A stretch of 64,000 nt of DNA from positions 6,820,001 to 6,884,000 of the forward strand of contig JARUPY010000607.1 in NCBI GenBank assembly GCA_029817715.1, read 5' to 3'. The notes under the pieces are model-generated. The model was not told the origin of the DNA, searched no databases, and saw nothing but the letters and a program-made list of their open reading frames with translations. The stretch comes from Melastoma dodecandrum. Lineage: Eukaryota > Streptophyta > Magnoliopsida > Myrtales > Melastomataceae. Below are positions 10,486-21,975 of this stretch, piece after piece (within the stretch, counting starts at the first letter, position 1; every line of letters starts with the position of its first letter). Both the position numbers and the translations under genes were made by a program.

Positions 10486-11310
10486 AAAGAGGGCAACTGC
10501 TGCTTCGCTGGTTGGTGTTGATTCGTGTTCTAAGGTGAGGGTGCCCGAACCCCAATTCTTTAATAGTTCTCGTGACGCAAAGGTGTTTTAGAATTTCTTG
10601 TGGGACGTTGAGCAATACTTCCTAGCGGCAAGAGTGCCCGAGAATGAGAAGGTGTTCATTACCGTGATGTACCTGACCAGAGTAAAAGAGGACCTCAATG
10701 CGGGGCGTCCTCAGATAGATACATGGGAGTCCCCTAAGATGGAATTGGCAAATCCGTTCTTACCTGGCAATACGAGTTGGGTTGCGAGGGAGGCTTTGAA
10801 GTGAAACAGTTTACCTATTTGATGTTGGTACAATGAGGGATTATGTGAAACAGTTTACCTCTTTGATGTTGGATATCACAGACATGTTGGATGCAGATAA
10901 GCTTTTCAATTTCATGTATGGGCTACAACCATGGGCCCAAGTCGAGTCGAGACCTCAAGGGGTGAAGGATCTCCCTACTGCCATAGCGACTGCAGATGCT
11001 CTTGTAGATTTTCGTTGGGCAGGTGCAAATGACCCTACAAAGGATGATCAGGGTCATAAGGGAAGGACCGATGCCCAAAGAACAGTGAAAGGTGAAAAGA
11101 AAGGGCAGACGAAGTCGAAATGGGGCGGACCCCGTGGCTTGTCGCAAGGGTCGTCGAGTAATGTATATAACGATACTTGGAAGGATCCGAAATCGTTGCT
11201 GGTTGTTCATTTGTGAAGAAATTCATAGAACGAGGGACTGTCCGCGGAGTGAAAAATTGAACGCAATAGTGTTGGAGGAAGAGACGACTCCGACCCGTGT
11301 AACCCCTTCA
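10486..11310 (+). pseudogene. gag: Gag of a Ty3/gypsy element (broken)
   Basis: The frame resembles the common plant gypsy gag. NFLWDVEQYFLAARVPENEK lies near 10590, then RPQIDTWESPKMELANPFLP (about 10705) and TSWVAREALK ending in a stop at 10804. It resumes at 10833-11216 with MRDYVKQFTSLMLDITDM and LFNFMYGLQPWAQVE. A degenerate zinc knuckle (FICEEIHRTRDCP) sits at about 11205-11245 in a different frame. A 44-bp-offset duplication (10801-10829 repeated at 10845-10873) has damaged the middle of the gene. The Athila element entered upstream of this gene part. The clade was not assigned. Confidence 0.8.
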
Positions 11311-11323
11311 ACTTCTCAACGCC

Positions 11324-11869
11324 TTGAGAGCGAGAAAGGAAGGCGTAAGTAAGGGATTGATGTATGTTCTTCTAACCATAAATGAGCACAATATGTTGGT
11401 AATGATAGATATGGGGGTGACTCACAACTTTGTGGCTGATCATGTGATGTCACGATTAGGACTGAGGACCGATGAGCAGTTGTGTCGGATCAAGGCTGTG
11501 AATTTGGAGAGTCAGCCTATCAAAGGGATGGCAAGAAATGTTAAGATTACCCTCGACTTGTGGAATGGTACGGTTAATTTCATGGTTGTTCCGCTTGATG
11601 ATTTGGATATAATTCTGGGAAACAACTTCTTTATGGAGGCTTATGTAGCAGTAATACCCCATTTGGGCGGGTTGTTTATTGGAGACTTTTCTCAACCGTG
11701 TTTTGTGAAAGGGCAATACATTGAAAAGGAACGTGATGGCATTGGTTCAGAACTTGTCTCTGCAATGAGGCTTGCGAAATGTTGGAAGAAACAAGAGGCG
11801 TCCACTTTTTGTATGGACGAGAGTGAGTCAAATGTAGTGCCTAGGGAGATGTTACCAGTGAGGATATGA
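11324..11869 (+). pseudogene. pol: Aspartic protease of the gypsy element
   Basis: The 182-codon open stretch contains NMLVMIDMGVTHNFVADHV. This corresponds to the retropepsin active site D-S/T-G, but with DMG, so the Ser/Thr next to the catalytic Asp is Met, which would weaken or abolish activity. The flap and second beta-lobe follow (LGLRTDEQL, then DDLDIILGNNFF). The domain would cut the Gag-Pol polyprotein. The frame is lost at 11870 before reverse transcriptase. Confidence 0.75.
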
Positions 11870-11879
11870 TGCCCGCTGA

Positions 11880-12760
11880 ACTTTCCAAAGGGTTTGCCGC
11901 CTTGAAGGGCGGTGGACCATCGCATTGACCTCCTTCCGGGGATAGTACCTTTTGCCAGAGCACCTTATCGAATGGCCCCTAAGGAACTCGGTGAGTTGAG
12001 AAAACAGTTGGGTGAATTGATTGATGCAGGAAAGATTCAGCCTTCGAAAGCACCCAGTGGAGGGTTTTGTCTCAGAGCAAGCAAGATAGCAGTTTGCGGC
12101 TTTGCGTCGACTATCGTGGTTTGAATAAGGTCACAGTGAAAAACAAGTACTCGGTTCCCCTTGTTGCTGATTTTTCAATAGACTGTTTAAGGCCTCATAC
12201 TTTCGAAGTTGGATTTGCGTTCCGCATACTGGCAGGTTCGCATTACGGAGGATGATGAGACTGAAACCACTATGGTTATGAGATATGGGTCATGGGTCGT
12301 ATAAGTTCCTTGTAATGCCGTTTGGCTTAACCAGCGCCCCAGCCACTTTCTGTAGTCTGATGAATGATGTTTTCAATAAATATATAGACTAGTTTTGGTG
12401 GTTTACATGGATGACATTGTAGTATATTCAAAAACATTAGAGGACCATCTAAGACACCTTCGGCTTGTGTTTGAGAAACTAAGGGAACACTCTCTCTACG
12501 TAAAGAAAGAGAAGTGTGAGTTTTGTGCGAAGGAGATATGCTTCTTGGGACACGTGGTCGGATGTGGGAGCGTGAGAACGGATATGAGAAAGGTGCAAGA
12601 CATTGGGATTGGCTTACAGCAAAGAATGTTTCGGAGGTACGAAGTTTCTTTGGGTTAGCAAATTATTATCATGGGTTTGTGAAGGGTTACTCGAGGAGAG
12701 TTGTCCCGTTAACGGATTTATTGAGAAAGGATAGGGCCTGATGTTGTGATGAGAAATATC
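11880..12760 (+). pseudogene. pol: Reverse transcriptase of the gypsy element (broken)
   Basis: Pieces in different frames give DHRIDLLPGIVPFARAPYRM (11912 on), then [19 protein letters not shown] (about 12092), then [15 protein letters not shown] (about 12305). The catalytic motif is VVYMDDIVVYSKT (about 12398), followed by FCAKEICFLGHVV and FFGLANYYHGFVKGYS. YMDD is intact, but at least four frame changes and stops lie in the domain. Confidence 0.8.
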
Positions 12761-13175
12761 AGGATGCATTCGATGGTTTGAAGGAGGCAATTTCCTCGGA
12801 ACCTATTCTACAGTTGCCAGTGTTTGATAAACCATTTGAGGTCCATATCGACGCCTTGGACCATGCGGTAGGTGGTGTGATAGTACAGAACGGCCACCCG
12901 ATAGCTTTCGAAAGTTGGAACCTTAAGGAAGCAGAACAGAGGTATTCGACCCATGAGAAAGAGATGTTTGGCAATTGTATCTTTTGGGGAATCTGTTTGT
13001 GATTAAGACTGATAACGTGGCTAACACATTATATGATGCAGAAAAAGCTTTCTGCGAGACAAGCGTGATGGCAAGTGTTCCTGGTCGAGTATGGCTTTGA
13101 GTGGTGGCATCATAGGCCTAGACGGAACAATTTGGTGGCAGATGCGTTGAGTTGGAAAACAATGATGACAGTGGC
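12760..13175 (+). pseudogene. pol: RNase H of the gypsy element (broken)
   Basis: 12778-13002 carries PVFDKPFEVHIDALDHAVGG, with the first Asp as VHIDA, and ERYSTHEKEM in the form QRYSTHEKEM with the Glu. The frame then shifts, and 13075-13170 gives YGFEWWHHRPRRNNLVADAL with the last Asp. The connection to integrase follows. Confidence 0.75.
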
Positions 13176-13725
13176 TAATATCTCCACCTTCCAGCCGGAC
13201 ATCTTGGATAGGGTGCGTAACTTAGCAAAGGTTGATCCCGATTACATGAGGTTGGTGGAACCGGTCAGGGAAGGACGGTGTGGAGATATTGGCTTGATGA
13301 TGATCCGTTATATTGTGAGGGTAATAGATTATACGTTCCTATCGGTGGGGAACTAAGGCAACATCGCAAGACTCCCCCTGGGCTGGTCACCCGGGAAAGG
13401 AGTGGATGATAGCGTTGGTGAAAAGAACTTATGTCTGGCCGTGCATGGATGATGATTGTGACGCTTATGTGCGGATGTGCTTGATGTGTTAGAAGACAAG
13501 CCAGACAGACAGAATGAGGCAGGTTTACTCCCACCGTTACCGATCGGAGAAACCTTGGGTGTCAGTTTCAATGGATTTCTTAAAATTAGAGACTTATCAT
13601 CAATATTGGTTATCGTTGAAAGGTTCTCAAAGTATGCCATGTTCATTGCAGCACCCCACATTTGTATTGCGGAGGTGCCCATGATAACCATAGTCTCATT
13701 CACATCTCGAGAGCACATATAGAGC
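13176..13725 (+). pseudogene. pol: Integrase of the gypsy element, truncated
   Basis: The zinc-binding part (about 13340-13500) is fragmented. The start of the catalytic core is visible in the 13477-13722 frame, ending with LVIVERFSKYAMFIAAP, which matches the VVVDRFSKMAHF region of plant gypsy integrases. The first catalytic Asp (normally MDF) is replaced in this copy (FNGF). Similarity stops at about 13725, so the second Asp and the Glu are missing. Confidence 0.65.
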
Positions 13726-16700
13726 TTTCCCGGTACACAAGGAGCCTCAGATGGCAGGCACTTTCCAACATAATTTTACAAGTTACAGTCACCAATCACA
13801 GTAGGATCATTTTCTTAGTTTACTTCGTATTTCTCATAGCTAATCTTTCATGATGTAATTATACGTATGTTGTTGTGTTGGTTTGGGTGAAAAATGATCG
13901 TTCAACCTTGCTCGAGTACATGTACAGCTCCCCGACACATGCGCGTGTCTTAGGATGATTGCCTTTACATGCGCACCTTTGCCCCTCTTTCACCGAAGAA
14001 AAATTGTCCTTCATTCCAAGGCATAACCTGTATCCATGTCTTTAATTTTCGTTTGGGGTTCGCTCCTAGAGCTTGAAGGGATGCCCTAACTTGGTAATGG
14101 TTATGGAATGTTGTCAAGGGTCTACCAATCAGAGATCCACATTTTGTAGAGAGAGTTAAAGAAGATGCAACTTCGACATGCTTCCCCAACCTGGTGTTGG
14201 CAGCCACGCATCGCTCAAGCGTGAAAGAAGCTATCTCGGATGAGACAGTTGCCTCCTTGTACTGTGAGCTTACTCCCGATTTTTCTTAGTGTATTCTCGA
14301 CTTAATGAACAATGTCAATGTGCATATCTTTAGGTATGTGATTGCTATATGAACATTCGAGCATGAGAAAGAGGATAAAGGGTAACCAAACGTTCCTGAG
14401 CTTGTACACTCGCTTGTACTTATGTGGAGGAATTGACGTAGACGGGGACAAGAACTGCACGAAGATTGGAAGACTTGCAAGCAAGCCCTGGGAATACTGG
14501 GTGTGGTTCCCACTATGAGCACATCAGCGGGGGTATTCGTCCCACACATGTACAAGTTACCCATCGTAGTGCACATGCTTGGGAGGTATGTGGCATGTTA
14601 GAGTCTCCCATTGTGAGCTCGCGCCAGGCGCACACTTCAACAATTGTACAATCCCTGTAAGTTTAATTTCCTCACTTCTTTGATTTCATTATTTTGGTTG
14701 TGCATAATTAACACTTTCAACCACGTTTCAGTGTCGATGGTATATGTCGATTGTTCATGGGAGTTCTAGTATGCGACGCGACGGATAAACGACTAAACTC
14801 TTCATCGGGACTAGCGTCACCACACCTAAATATTCGTCTCTCAAGTCGATGGCCAATGGTGCACCAGATGGGCTGAGACACGAAGGCATCCTTCAAGCAA
14901 ACCCAACTAACGGAGCTAATCGAGGTTAAGCCATCCCAACGGGTTGCTAATACATTGGGAAGTGTGTGCTTTCCACATCGAACCTACTCTTAAAAATATT
15001 AAATCACGTGGCATAATACAATTAGCCCGCGGTTGGTTTGCTACAATTTTGGTTATACTGTCGGAATGTGAATTGTCGCCACAAAACTTATTGAATTGAA
15101 ATCCTCGAACCTAGCATGGTTTTTACCTTAAAGTAATTTTTAAAAATTACATTGGAGGTTATTTAATAAACTTTTCAAAAGTAAAATGAACATGTTTTCG
15201 ATACGGATGTCGTTTTTTTTTTTTTTATAATAATCGGATGGGCCTCGTATGATCTTTCTCGCTTCTTCTTTCTTTGTGATTCTTTTATGCTTATTATAGC
15301 CTTGTACTCCTCTAAGAAATTGTAGATGACAAGCGAGGATCTGATTAAGCCTAATTAGGAAGAAAGTAATGATCAACTCTTCCTTTTTCTATAGCTCATA
15401 GGTGCTCAAATTGAATGGTCGACCGAAGGATGACTAGAACATCGTTGTGATTCCACACTCGTACATCCCAAATGGTGACTTGGTTAGGGATAATTTTCAA
15501 AAGCGGTGTTAAGTTACCTCTAAGACCGACATGTCTCATGTTTTGTCTCTACTCGACATGTGTAGGTGAAACTCTACACCTAGGGCTAGGATTTAGGAGT
15601 GTAACTAGTAGCCACGGTGTGGCGGTTTTATGTCATTCCTACATTATGGTGCGGGACCTCACTGCCTCCAAGGAATCTCAGACACCACATATGTATTTAT
15701 ACGTTAGCTAAGTAACTGCTTCTCATCCAAGATTAGGAGGTACGTGTTGCATGTTATATTAATTGGGACTAACTCAACTTATTTTCCAATGGTTTTTATT
15801 GATTATTTGAAAGTTTCGTAAACCTTAACCTATTCCTTTTACTTACTAGTTATGCATCACTACCTCACTGTTATTTCATAATTGCTTTACCACATCTGAG
15901 ACAGCAGTTACACAATTGCATTTGAATTATTGATTTAAAGTTTTTATTTGTGCAATAAAATATAATGCACATAATGGTGTAAGAAATTTGACCTACATGT
16001 TGACCCGTTTGATTACCCAACAAGTTACAACCCGTTGACCTGGCGGGTTGAACTTGGAGCCTATAGGGGAGTTAACCCACCTACATAAACCTTTACGGGC
16101 TGACTAAAGGTTCCATAATTTTTACAAGTACTCGCCATTTCAGACCTTTGACCTAACCCAACCAAGCAAATGGCCACCTCTACTGCAATTGCACAATTGC
16201 ACTTGTAGTACTGCTTCACTGCTTTACTCCTCTATTATATTAGTGCACATCGCTCGCTCTGGGTTGATGAATCCATGCGTGCAGGTTAATGACATGGAGT
16301 CGATCGATCTTTGCAAGAACGTTCCGGTACAGCAGATTCTTCAAGACTAATTCAAGGGCCTTCAACATGCTGACCATGACTTCATTCGGTTGAAGCTAAG
16401 AATGCACTTGAAGGATTTGCAGCTCAAGTAGGCCCTTCTCAAGAACCTGGTGATGCTCTGGAGCATGGTGACGTACGCATTCCACTTTAATACACTCAAG
16501 CTCTCGCCCACCTATGAGTATCGTTTCTTGTTCGAGCTTTTGTATCATCCGAGCTTGCTCTCGTTGCTGTTCACTTTGTAGGGGCACGTCAACATGGAGG
16601 CCCTCATGATGTAGATGTCCCTATTAATTCCTCCCATGGGTGACATATAGGATTCTACTCAAGTGTTCATCCTCAAGTGGATCGGAAACAACTTCTACAC

Positions 16701-16770
16701 TACCGATGCGAAGTCAAGGAGTAACCTTATGAGCAAGACAACTTCTGATATGAGGCCGGCAAGAAAGAGA
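13726..16770. other. Three-kilobase stretch with no recognisable gene
   Basis: No transposon or host-gene similarity was recognised. Short open stretches (for example 14466-14660 +, 13965-14207 -, 15472-15711 +) have no conserved motifs. 16000-16160 holds a run of GTTGACC/AACCCG motifs of a kind common in plant repeats. 16290-16740 has protein-like composition in two frames but is stop-interrupted and not identifiable. It may be decayed repeat DNA. Confidence 0.5.
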
Positions 16771-17226
16771 TGATTCCATTGCTAATACACCACCGCAGAA
16801 GAAGATTCGGATAAAACTTGCCTGCCACACGGATACAGACACACCACTGTGATTAAGAATGAGGGCGAGAACAGCACGGAGGATACAGATTCACCACCAC
16901 CAGTTGATACAATCCACTCAATCTGCACTTGGATATCCACCAAATTAAGAACGAGGTTGAAAGAGAATTTACTCCTTCGGATAGAACGACAAAAGTCTAA
17001 TGTGGGTTTTAAAAGTCTGAATCAAAGTTGTATTCAATCCTTAAAGCAAGGGCTTATATAGAAAAGACAACAAAGGAAACAAAATAAGAAATATGGAAAT
17101 AAAATCAGAAGTTAAGGAAGGGAAATATTTAATTGCCCCTGACAAGATCTGAAAAGATAGTGGAGCAGGCGCGACTTTTGGGGTGCAAGTTGTCAGACCT
17201 GATCCGTCATATCGTAACCGTCTCTT
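16771..17226 (-). repeat. 3' LTR of minus-strand gypsy element
   Basis: It aligns with 21350-21975 from TGATTCCA through GGTTGAAAGAGAAT, GACAAAAGTCTAAT, GGAAATATTTAAT and GGGGTGCAAGTTGTCAG to CGTAACCGTCTCT. It lacks about 130 bp that follow TGATTCCAATACC in the other copy. Outer edges are approximate because the terminal CA is not clear. Confidence 0.75.
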
Positions 17227-17296
17227 GAGATGGTTGTTGCTTGGTTGCCTTTCGTCGCCTGAGAGACGCATCGCTCGGTGCTCCTCGTCGTCTCGC

Positions 17297-18480
17297 TTAC
17301 TCGATGACAAGCAAGCTGATACCTCTAGTAGGCAATTGCGGCTGAGGTGTGGGCGAAATGACGACCATTCTTGTATCATCTTCCCCTTGTAGAAGAGAGT
17401 ATGTCCTCAAACTTACATCGTCGTCATCCTCCACAAAAGGAATGAGATCCCTGACATTGAAAGTGACGGAAACTCCATATTCTCTTGGAAGATTCACTTG
17501 TAAGCGTTGTCGATGATGCGCTCGATGATCTTGAAGGGATCTTTTGCTCGAGGCATTAGCTTGTTCTTTCTCATTGCGGGGAATCATTCTTTCCTTAGAC
17601 GAATCTACACTAAGTCTCCTGGCTGAAATACCTTCACTCTCCTCCCGCGATTTGCCCTTTCCTGATATCGAAGATTTACCTTCTCGATTTGAGCACGAAT
17701 CATCTCATGGAGCAATCTCATCTGCTTAGCGCGCTCTTCGGCATCTCGACTGACTGTTTTCACACTTAGGAAAGGCATTAGATCGACAGGAATTATAGGA
17801 TTAAGTCCACAGACTACCTCAAAAGGAGAGGACTTGGTTGTCGAACTCGGTACACTGTTGTAGGCAAACTCAGCATGGGCAAGCTTCACGTCCCAATCCT
17901 TCTGGTTCTTCGAGACCAAGGTTCGAAGAATTGCAGCCATGGTTCGATTAACGACCTTTGTTTGTCTGTTTGTCTGCGGATGGTACGCCATGCAACCTCA
18001 GCACTTCTCGAAAATATAAATCCGCTGCATTGGTTGTATCGTTTGTCTTCACGCATGGAATGAATTGTGCAATCTTCTAAAATCGATCGACCACAACCAT
18101 GATCGAATCCTTGTTCCTCTACGTCCTGGGTCGTCCCAACACAAAATCCATACTCACATGTTCCCATAGTCGCTCAGGAACTGGAAGTGGAGTATACAAT
18201 CCTTTGGTTGGACTCGGCTCTTCGCCTAGTGGCAGATAACACATCTCGAGATCAGACTCCTCACTTTCTTCTCCATTTGAGGCTAATAGAAATTCTCCTG
18301 AAGCATCGACAATGTCTTGTCGACTCCAAAATGTCTGGCAATTCCTCTTCCATGGACTTCTCGAATGAGTAGCTCTCACGTCGAACTCCTGGGAATGTAC
18401 AACTTAGAGTCGCGAAAGAGAAATCCATTGATCTGGTGGAATCGATCGATTGCCTAGGTGGTCCATTGGGCAAAGGTCCT
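17297..18480 (-). pseudogene. pol: Integrase of minus-strand gypsy element (broken)
   Basis: The core begins with WEHVSMDFVLGRPRT (18119-18379 frame, first catalytic Asp). 17605-17991 then gives [20 protein letters not shown] and SSPFEVVCGLNPIIP, including the catalytic Glu. 17297-17587 continues into the C-terminal DNA-binding part (LPREYGVSVTFNVRDLIPF). The middle, with the second Asp near 18050, is frameshifted. The long C-terminal extension and the motif set match plant chromovirus integrases. No clear chromodomain was identified. Confidence 0.8.
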
Positions 18481-18499
18481 TCCAAAATCTTCGTCGCCC

Positions 18500-19085
18500 A
18501 TATATAGATCCTTCAGATACTCGAACCGATGAGTTTGGTCTCCATTACGGACAACAAGGTCAACTTCCTTGAAAGGGCGTCCATGACTACATTCTTCGCT
18601 CCTGGTTTGTGCTAGAGCATGAAAGTGAAAGATTGAAGGAACTCTACCTATTTCGCATGTCGGCGATTGTGCTTTTGCTGACCATTGATGTATTTGAGAG
18701 CTTCATGGTCGGTGCGTAGCACGAACTCTCTAGGCGGCAAGCAGTGGCTCTACGTCTCCAAAACTCGAACGATAGCTAGAAACTCCTTGTCGTACATCGA
18801 GTAGTTGAGTTTCGCACTATTGAGCTTCTCACTGAAATAAGCGAGGGGTCTCCCTTCCTGTATCAATACTCCTCATATTCCAACTCCGAATGCGTCGCAT
18901 TCGACAGCATCTTCGCAAATTCATGTAAGACGAGAATAGGTGCTTTGCTTAGACACTCCGTAAGTCGTTCGAACTAGCTTGTGTGGCTGAAGTCCACTCG
19001 AATTTGTCTCCCTTCAAATATTCAGTGAGTGGGGTTGCGATCGAGCTGAACCTCCTGTAGAACGACGTGGAAACTCTTTGGCACT
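18500..19085 (-). pseudogene. pol: RNase H region of minus-strand gypsy element (broken)
   Basis: No long frame survives. Translation of the minus strand in pieces shows the family pattern: a catalytic DA...G..L segment near 18900, EKLNSAKLNYSMYDKE-like sequence at about 18785-18830, and [11 protein letters not shown] at about 18690-18720. The order between reverse transcriptase and integrase supports the call. The domain is not functional. Confidence 0.6.
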
Positions 19086-19087
19086 GG

Positions 19088-19790
19088 CTATTCCTTGATT
19101 GCTTTGATTTTGCTCTCATCAACTTTGATTCCTTCGGTTGAAACTACAAGACCAAGGAATACTACACTAGGTTGGAAGAACTCACACCTCTTGAGATTCC
19201 CATACAGCTTCTCGTCGCGAAGTCTGTGAGACACTGTTTGAAGGTGCTCATCATGCTTGTCGGGACTGTTGCTATAAATGAGAATGTCGTCGAAGTAGAC
19301 AGCGAAAAAATTTCGCATGAATAGTCGCATGGCATGGGTCATTGGTCACATAAATTTGCTGAGCGCGTTTAACAAACCAAAGGGCACCACAAACATCGTA
19401 CGACCCGTACTTGGTCTTGAAGGATATTTTCCACTCATCACCTTCCTTCAGTCGGATCTGGTGGTAGCCATTTCGCAAGTCCACTTTTGAAAACACCTGT
19501 GCTACATGCAATTCATCCAACATGTCGTCTAGTCGAGGAATAAGAAAAACGATACTTCACCGTGACGTTGTTGATCGCTCGACTATCCATGCACATTTTC
19601 CATGTGTCATCTTTCTTCAGTACCAATATGGCTGGAACTGAGCAAGGGTTCAAGCTCTCTCGTACCAAGTTTTTCTCTAGTAGGTCATTGACCTGCCTTT
19701 GAAGTTCTTTCGCCTCCTCGGGAATGCATCGATAAGCTAGTTGCTTGGGTAAGGAAGCTTGTGGAGCCAAGTCGATTTGGTGTTGAATAC
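19088..19790 (-). pseudogene. pol: Reverse transcriptase of minus-strand gypsy element (broken)
   Basis: Three overlapping frames cover the domain. 19513-19770 has LAYRCIPEEAKELQRQVNDL and [20 protein letters not shown]. 19272-19523 has [20 protein letters not shown]. 19088-19342 has the catalytic [14 protein letters not shown] followed by CEFFQPSVVFLGLVVSTEGI. YFDD is intact. Two frameshifts separate the pieces. Confidence 0.85.
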
Positions 19791-20192
19791 TTCTCAGGGT
19801 GGTAGTTCGACTGGTAACTCCTCCGGAAACACATCCTGAAACTCCTTTATTAAAGCACTCGCACGTGGATGATCCATCGATTAATCCTGGGCTTCTTCGA
19901 CCAGAACCAAAAAGTAAACATCCTCACTTATGTGCATCGCCCGAATCAACTTCATTCGCTTGATAACTTGAGCGGAGTGGTGGTGGATGGGTGCTTCGCC
20001 TGGCTGGGTGGTTAAAGGCACCAGGGTGATCTTCCTTTCGTCGACGTTGATGGAATATGTATTACGATACCCATCATGCTCTGCGCGTCGATCGAACTGC
20101 CACGACCTTCCTAGTTACAAATGGCATGCATCTATCGGAATCACATCGCAAATGACTTCATCCTTGTAGCTTTTCCCAACCGAGAAAGGAAC

Positions 20193-20610
20193 TCACACTT
20201 GTTGTGTCACACGAACATCACTGTCCTTGCTAAACCATTGTAGGCGATAAGGATGAGGATGTGGTGCTTCGGGCAACTTGATCTTCTCCATCATTGTTCT
20301 AGAGAACGTGTTTGTGCAACTTCCACTGTCTACAATTACCAAATAAACTTTATTCTTAACAGAGCACCTGGTATGAAGGATGCACTCACGTTGGTTCTCC
20401 TCGTGATACGGTATTGCATTCAAAGCCTTGCAGACGACTAGCAACTCTCCTTCGTCCGAATGCTCCTCGGTTTCCTCTTGATACCAAATATGATCTACAC
20501 TCTCTTCAAACTCCTCTCCTCCATCAGACATTTTTTTATGACAACATTTCTCCTTGAGGGACACTCCGATGCCATGTGTCCTATCCCTATGCATTTGAAA
20601 CAACGACGGA
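20193..20610 (-). pseudogene. gag-pol: Gag zinc knuckle and protease of minus-strand gypsy element
   Basis: An intact CCHC zinc knuckle (CFKCIGIGHMASECPSR) lies at about 20558-20604, one frame off the main open stretch 20193-20603. The latter contains an acidic linker and then the protease active site LVIVDSGSCTN, with an intact DSG. The knuckle binds element RNA and the protease cleaves the polyprotein. Confidence 0.8.
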
Positions 20611-20619
20611 CAAGATCAC

Positions 20620-21320
20620 GCTCGTTAGTCTTAACTTCAGGTCTAGTAGTCGACGAGGGGGTTCTTCTTAGCGTAGTCGACGGGGGCTTCGCCTGAGAGC
20701 TACTCCTCTTTGAAAGGCGGAGCCTTCACAAATGGGCAGGTACTAGACTTCCTTGTGGGCAAGCGCTCGAACGTCGTCAAAAGTCCAATACTGGTGAAGT
20801 TCTACCGCATCCGCAATTTCTGGCTTAAGTCCTCGAAGTACCTAGCAATGGTTTGCTCGGGGGCTTCTTGGACATCGAATAGCAACAAGAGTCTGTCAAA
20901 GACCATTGTGTAACCCGACACAGTTGAGACTTGCTGAAGCGATTACAACTTGAGATATACATCTTGTCGATAGTGCTCCGGCAAAAACCTCTTAGTCATA
21001 GTCGTTGAGACTTGCTGAAGCGACTACAACTTGAGATATACATCTCGTCGATAGTGCTCCGGCAAAAACCTCTTACCACGTCCAGATCTTATCAAGTCCT
21101 TCTCAGCGGTGCCGCTACTTGGTGTTCTCAGCGGTGCTGCTGCTGCTGCTATGGATTGTCTTCTTCGCTGTCTAATCGATTGTGGGAAGGCGATCCATTA
21201 TAGGCACGCAACGATTGAAGTGGTTGCTAGAGATTAGCGATTTGCTGCTCAAGCCGAGCAGTGTGTGCTTCGTCAAGAGTCACACTCGAAATCTTCGAGC
21301 CATTGACAACAACAACCTCG
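20620..21320 (-). pseudogene. gag: Gag core of minus-strand gypsy element (heavily decayed)
   Basis: Position between the primer binding site and the zinc knuckle identifies this as gag. No frame is open over a useful length. It contains an 81-bp tandem duplication (20923-21003 repeated from 21004) and a short CTG/GCT-type run at 21125-21155. Confidence 0.55.
20923..21085 (-). repeat. 81-bp tandem duplication inside gag
   Basis: GTTGAGACTTGCTGAAGCG starts at 20923 and again at 21004. The two copies differ at a few positions (for example GATTAC/GACTAC, CTTGTCG/CTCGTCG). 81 is a multiple of three, so the duplication did not itself break the frame. Confidence 0.85.
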
Positions 21321-21349
21321 TGCTCTTATACAAAGATGATAGGAATAAA

Positions 21350-21975
21350 TGATTCCAATACCAAGATGAAGCGGGACGTCACTAAGATGCGGAGTGGAAT
21401 GACGTGGGAATGGTCGGAAGGGTAGATGATAAAGCGGGAAGACTGAATGGATGGGTATGAACGGATATGTTGAGATCAACCTCCACGAATACAGATACAC
21501 CACCATGAAAGAAGACTCGGATAGAACTTGCCTGTCACATAGATAATGACACACCACCGTGATCAAGAACGAGGGCAAGGAACAACAGGGATGATACAAA
21601 TTCACCACCACCGGTTGATACACTCTACTCAGTCTGCACTTGAAAATCCACCAAATGAATAACGGGGTTGAAAGAGAATCCACTCAGTCGGGTAGAAAGA
21701 CAAAAGTCTAATCTGGGTTTTAAAAGTGTGAATAATCTAAGTTCTCAACTCTTACAAAACAAGGGCTTATATAGGCCGTCCATAGAAAAGACAATAAGGG
21801 AAACGAAATAAAAAATATGGAAATAAAATCATAAGATAAGGAAGGGAAATATTTAATCCCCCCCTCACGCGCCCGACAAGATCTAAAAAGATAGTGGAGT
21901 AGAGTAGTAGAGTAGAGCAGGCGCGACTCTTGGGGTGCAAGTTGTCAGTCCTGAACCGTCATATCGTAACCGTCT
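21350..21975 (-). repeat. 5' LTR of minus-strand gypsy element
   Basis: This copy pairs with 16771-17226. It contains about 130 extra bp near its inner end (about 21365-21490) and extra GAGTAGAGTAGTAGAGTAG-like repeats at about 21897-21915. The inner edge is TGATTCCA beside the primer site. The outer edge is about 21975, next to copia-derived sequence. Confidence 0.75.

Larger units (their letters stand above)
10481..13725 (+). mobile_element. Ty3/gypsy retrotransposon, right part, no 3' LTR visible
   Basis: Gag, protease, reverse transcriptase, RNase H and the start of integrase follow in order on the + strand. The 5' part and its LTR lie left of the window or in 1-85. Recognisable sequence stops near 13725 inside the integrase core, and no LTR follows, so the 3' end was lost. 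Multiple stops and frameshifts make it a pseudo-element older than the Athila that split it. Confidence 0.8.
16771..21975 (-). mobile_element. Ty3/gypsy (chromovirus-like) retrotransposon on the minus strand, with both LTRs
   Basis: Related flanking repeats at 16771-17226 and about 21350-21975 enclose gag, protease, reverse transcriptase, RNase H and integrase, read right to left. A degenerate initiator-tRNA-Met type primer site (rc GTATAAGAGC, about 21320-21336) lies just inside the right repeat, confirming its role as the 5' LTR. Integrase extends past the core into a C-terminal region ending at about 17297, near the left repeat. No target duplication was found. The right end abuts a truncated copia element. 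All genes have stops or frameshifts. Confidence 0.85.

Noticed and set aside
16290..16740. Protein-like stretch possibly from a host gene
   Set aside because: Readable in two frames with stops in each, and I could not match it to any family.
21125..21160. Short CTG/GCT run as a microsatellite of interest
   Set aside because: Only a few imperfect units inside decayed gag; nothing beyond chance slippage.
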